From the NCBI GenBank assembly GCA_964629325.1, contig CAZVSC010000084.1, positions 1-7,207 on the forward strand: a stretch of DNA of 7,207 bases, in the 5' to 3' direction. Positions 4,968 through 7,207 of this stretch are shown here, in pieces. The DNA comes from Eutrophocola sp964629325 (GTDB lineage Bacteria; Pseudomonadota; Gammaproteobacteria; Pseudomonadales; Pseudohongiellaceae). Position 1 is the first letter of the stretch. Every line of letters starts with the position of its first letter. Position numbers and translations under genes: made by a program. The notes beneath the pieces are model-generated. The model had not been told where the DNA came from. It was given only the letters and a program-made list of their open reading frames with translations, and did no database searches.

Positions 4968-7091
4968 TTACTGCACTCCGTTTTCAGTTAGTATCTGGCG
5001 AAATCCTGCTGCCTGCGGAATCTCAGAATCCAGTGTTAGCGCACGTTGCATGTGCACGAATGCTTCCTGTAAACGGTCATTATTCATCAGAAATACTGCA
5101 TGATTGGCCTCAATTCCAGCCATTAGTCCAAAATGTTGCACGTACAGATTGTAAAATCGCTCCGTGCTACCTGTGTCGTTAAGTGCAATAGAGTTGAAAT
5201 GCAGCGCATTCACCGTGTTTGCATAAGATGAAACTTTATCATCTGGTAGAAGCTTTAGGCTGTCATAGATTGCCGTTACCTTTTCTATATCTCCCAATTC
5301 GCTATAAATATCCAACAAGTACAATTCTCCCACGAAAGTCCCGTCTGGCTGTACCTCTACAGTTTTTTGCGCCCATTTTTCGGCTTCCTGAAGATTGCCC
5401 ATAGAAGTGCTAATGCGAACCATAGACATAGTGTGAGCCAAAGTTTCTGGCCAGTAATCCAAGATGGGTCTAAGTATGCTCATAGCAGTTGGATAGAGAC
5501 CAATACTCATAAGCGCTTCAATTGCGCTACGGCCACCAGTAATATGAGCCTGACTCATCACTAGACTGTTTGGTTTCCAGGCTAGATTAGCCGAGGGGTC
5601 TTCCAGAACCTTGTTCATTTGCCAAAAATCCCTGAGCCATTGAATATTGATAACAGTAACGATAAGGAGCATTGTAATACAAGCGCCAATTGAGCCATGG
5701 TTGAACCAGCGTCCTATGCGTACCGTCCTGACAATAGAAGGTTGCACCTGTTCTCCGCCGCGGATAACCAAGGCCATAAATAATGGCATCATCACCAAGG
5801 GCACCGGCATTTCATAGGGGAATGCCAACTGGGCATCCAGCATGCTGCCAGTAACAGCAATGGTTAGTAGCGCATAGATCAGCCTATGCTTGCCTGTGGA
5901 ATGCAACAACAACAGATATAATGTTCGACAGAAGGTTACGATGATCGCAATAAGGCATAGAAGACCAATAGCACCGAGATCCACCGCCAATTCCAGCACG
6001 TCGTTATGTACGCGCTGGACCCCAAGGACATTGAGGTTGTTATATCCACCATTGTTCGTGACTTCAAAAAAGCTGCCTACGCCAGTTCCTATCACCGGAC
6101 TATCCTTAATCATTTCCAGCGTACTGCGCCATATCAGATAACGTGCGCTGGCACTCTCTCCCTGACTATTCTCTATTTCCGGTACGATCGATGTGAATTC
6201 AAAGGCAGCAACACGCCAGAAAGGTGCAAAGTTACCATCTCTGCCAATGTTGATCATTCCAAGGAATACGATTAAAAGCGCCAGTGATGCAAAGGTTTTT
6301 GTTCTGTTCCAATGCAGCCAACTAGCTCGACGTGGATCGAAAACTATGAAGAGGCCTATCAAACCTATCTCCAGAATGATAGCTATCCAAACTGCCCGTG
6401 TTCGAGTATAAAACGCGTAAATTGCAATCAGGCAAATCGCGGTGGAAGTCAGCCACGCCCCTCGACTTGAGAGATCATCCCTAAACATAAAATAGAGACC
6501 CAGTGGTAAAGTAAAGATCATGACTTCTCCGGCTACGTTGCCGTTGCCGAATGTCGAAGCCGGAAAAGCTGTTTGCGGTATTAAACTGAAACCAAAAACC
6601 TGTTGAGCGATACCGACAACAGCTGTAATAACACCTGCGGCGAGACAGGCCATAATTAAACGATTTAGATTCATCGAATTCTGGCGCAGCTGCATGCCGA
6701 ACAGGAACATTACGAATCCTGCATACCATCGACTCCACTTGTAAAACCAAAAATCCGGATTAGCCGACCACATCACTGAAAGTGAGCCAACAATGAACAG
6801 TGCGGCAAAGGCATATGTCGTGGCAGAAAAACGCAGCTCGATAAGCGACACTTCTCGACGGTGCAACAGCCAGACCAGTAACAGGAGGGTCAGAAGTATC
6901 TGGCTAGCAGCGGCTTTCAATTCATCGGGGGTGGCAAGTGGGGGAGTCGTCCAGGCACCGATCAGACATATAAACGGAAGGATCAAAAAGATCGGCCACA
7001 CCAGAAAATCAGGTAAAGAACCACTCTGAATTACGGGCATTTTGTCAGCTACTACAGCTTTAGCTTTGGCTTTTGCTTTGCCTCGTGACAT
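4968..7091 (-). CDS. O-antigen ligase / Wzy polymerase-family membrane protein with C-terminal TPR-like region
   Basis: This 707-residue inner-membrane protein has about 12 hydrophobic segments between residues 29 and 486, and a large probably periplasmic loop at about 283-365. The Wzy_C family signature is visible: FGNGN (181-185), TRTRAVW (229-235), ARYLIWRSTLEMIKDSPVIG (316-335) leading into GTGVGSF, and VHNDVLELAVDLGAIGLL (361-378), where the histidine is the position essential in WaaL-type ligases. Residues about 520-700 form helical pairs resembling tetratricopeptide repeats (for example GNLQEAEKWAQKTVEVQPD, 565-583). The family transfers or polymerises lipid-linked glycans at the outer face of the inner membrane. 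Alternatives are an exopolysaccharide polymerase or a PglL/PilO-type protein O-glycosyltransferase; no glycan genes in view decide. The N-terminus has a Lys-Ala tract (5-12). Start at ATG 7091 has only a weak ribosome site. DNA is clearly more AT-rich than the neighbouring operon. Confidence 0.85.
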   Translation of the reverse strand: MSRGKAKAKAKAVVADKMPVIQSGSLPDFLVWPIFLILPFICLIGAWTTPPLATPDELKAAASQILLTLLLLVWLLHRREVSLIELRFSATTYAFAALFIVGSLSVMWSANPDFWFYKWSRWYAGFVMFLFGMQLRQNSMNLNRLIMACLAAGVITAVVGIAQQVFGFSLIPQTAFPASTFGNGNVAGEVMIFTLPLGLYFMFRDDLSSRGAWLTSTAICLIAIYAFYTRTRAVWIAIILEIGLIGLFIVFDPRRASWLHWNRTKTFASLALLIVFLGMINIGRDGNFAPFWRVAAFEFTSIVPEIENSQGESASARYLIWRSTLEMIKDSPVIGTGVGSFFEVTNNGGYNNLNVLGVQRVHNDVLELAVDLGAIGLLCLIAIIVTFCRTLYLLLLHSTGKHRLIYALLTIAVTGSMLDAQLAFPYEMPVPLVMMPLFMALVIRGGEQVQPSIVRTVRIGRWFNHGSIGACITMLLIVTVINIQWLRDFWQMNKVLEDPSANLAWKPNSLVMSQAHITGGRSAIEALMSIGLYPTAMSILRPILDYWPETLAHTMSMVRISTSMGNLQEAEKWAQKTVEVQPDGTFVGELYLLDIYSELGDIEKVTAIYDSLKLLPDDKVSSYANTVNALHFNSIALNDTGSTERFYNLYVQHFGLMAGIEANHAVFLMNNDRLQEAFVHMQRALTLDSEIPQAAGFRQILTENGVQ
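7057..7080 (-). repeat. Four tandem 6-bp units encoding a Lys-Ala tract
   Basis: On the + strand the units are GCTTTA, GCTTTG, GCTTTT and GCTTTG. On the coding strand they read as four Lys-Ala pairs (residues 5-12) at the cytoplasmic N-terminus of the membrane protein. Gain or loss of a unit would keep the frame. The tract adds positive charge ahead of the first membrane segment, consistent with a cytoplasmic N-terminus. Confidence 0.85.
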
Positions 7092-7129
7092 AAATTGCCA
7101 GTAACACAGTACAAATGGGAGTGTTGCGT

Positions 7130-7135
7130 ATTATA
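7130..7135 (-). promoter_or_regulatory. -10 box (TATAAT) for the Wzy-like gene
   Basis: A perfect TATAAT on the minus strand ends 38 bases before the ATG at 7091, giving a predicted leader of roughly 30 bases. The -35 region at 17-base spacing is poor (TATTCA, 3 of 6 matches to TTGACA), so the promoter may be weak or need an activator. This is a pattern match in an AT-rich stretch. Confidence 0.42.
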
Positions 7136-7161
7136 TAGCCGTTGACAGGGGCTGAATATAC

Positions 7162-7192
7162 CCGCCCGGATGCCGCAAGGACAGCCGGGCGG
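7162..7192 (+). terminator. GC-rich inverted repeat, possible terminator
   Basis: CCGCCCGG (7162-7169) and CCGGGCGG (7185-7192) form a perfect 8-bp stem with a 15-base loop. Read on the + strand it is followed by CGGCTTTC, which has only a three-T run, so it is a weak candidate for factor-independent termination. It lies upstream of the Wzy-like gene's promoter, so it may insulate that gene or end a gene outside the window. The remaining bases of 7092-7207 show nothing else recognisable. Confidence 0.35.
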
Positions 7193-7207
7193 CGGCTTTC
7201 AGTTACT

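Noticed and set aside
7142..7147. Plus-strand TTGACA as a -35 box
   Set aside because: At 16-18 bases downstream the sequence is GC-rich (around CCCGGA) with no -10 match, and no + strand gene starts in the remaining window.
1..7207. CRISPR arrays, tRNA or rRNA genes, insertion sequences, toxin-antitoxin or phage-defence genes
   Set aside because: No spaced repeat series, cloverleaf-like segments, transposase motifs or terminal inverted repeats are visible; nearly all bases are accounted for by the listed genes.

Overview
The window looks like a piece of a proteobacterial chromosome, most likely from an environmental gammaproteobacterium. This is inferred from the moderately GC-rich coding style, tightly overlapping genes, an AccB/AccC-type biotin module and a Gram-negative signal peptide. 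The species cannot be named from the sequence.

Bases 1-4482 (+ strand) hold a compact operon. It begins with the last 24 codons of a gene ending in a PEP-utilising (swivelling phosphohistidine) domain. This is followed by a stand-alone ATP-binding subunit of the PEP synthase / pyruvate phosphate dikinase type (138-1181), a biotin carboxyl carrier protein (1178-1645), a biotin carboxylase (1650-3020) and an OadA/PycB-like carboxyltransferase (3013-4482). Three of the four complete genes are joined by overlaps or a 4-base gap. The first two pieces look like the two halves of a split ATP-dependent dikinase, comparable in layout to phenylphosphate synthase or rifampin phosphotransferase. The last three form a complete three-subunit biotin-dependent carboxylase. 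The carboxyltransferase keeps the metal and carbamyl-lysine residues but has lost the arginine that holds the pyruvate carboxylate in pyruvate and oxaloacetate enzymes, so the substrate is probably not pyruvate. The co-occurrence suggests a phosphorylation-coupled carboxylation of an unknown substrate. That is the main hypothesis from this window, and it is an inference.

Bases 4515-4958 encode a small exported SnoaL/NTF2-like protein behind a strong ribosome binding site, possibly the last gene of the operon.

Bases 4968-7091 (- strand, convergent, 9 bases away) encode a large membrane protein of the O-antigen ligase / Wzy polymerase type with a C-terminal helical-repeat region. Its DNA is visibly more AT-rich than the operon, which suggests a separate evolutionary history. 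Bases 7092-7207 are non-coding as far as can be seen. They hold a good -10 box for the membrane protein gene and a GC-rich inverted repeat.

Three short tandem repeats stand out: a 16-bp duplication ahead of the dikinase subunit, a 7-bp repeat inside the carrier-protein linker, and a 6-bp repeat encoding a Lys-Ala tract at the start of the membrane protein.
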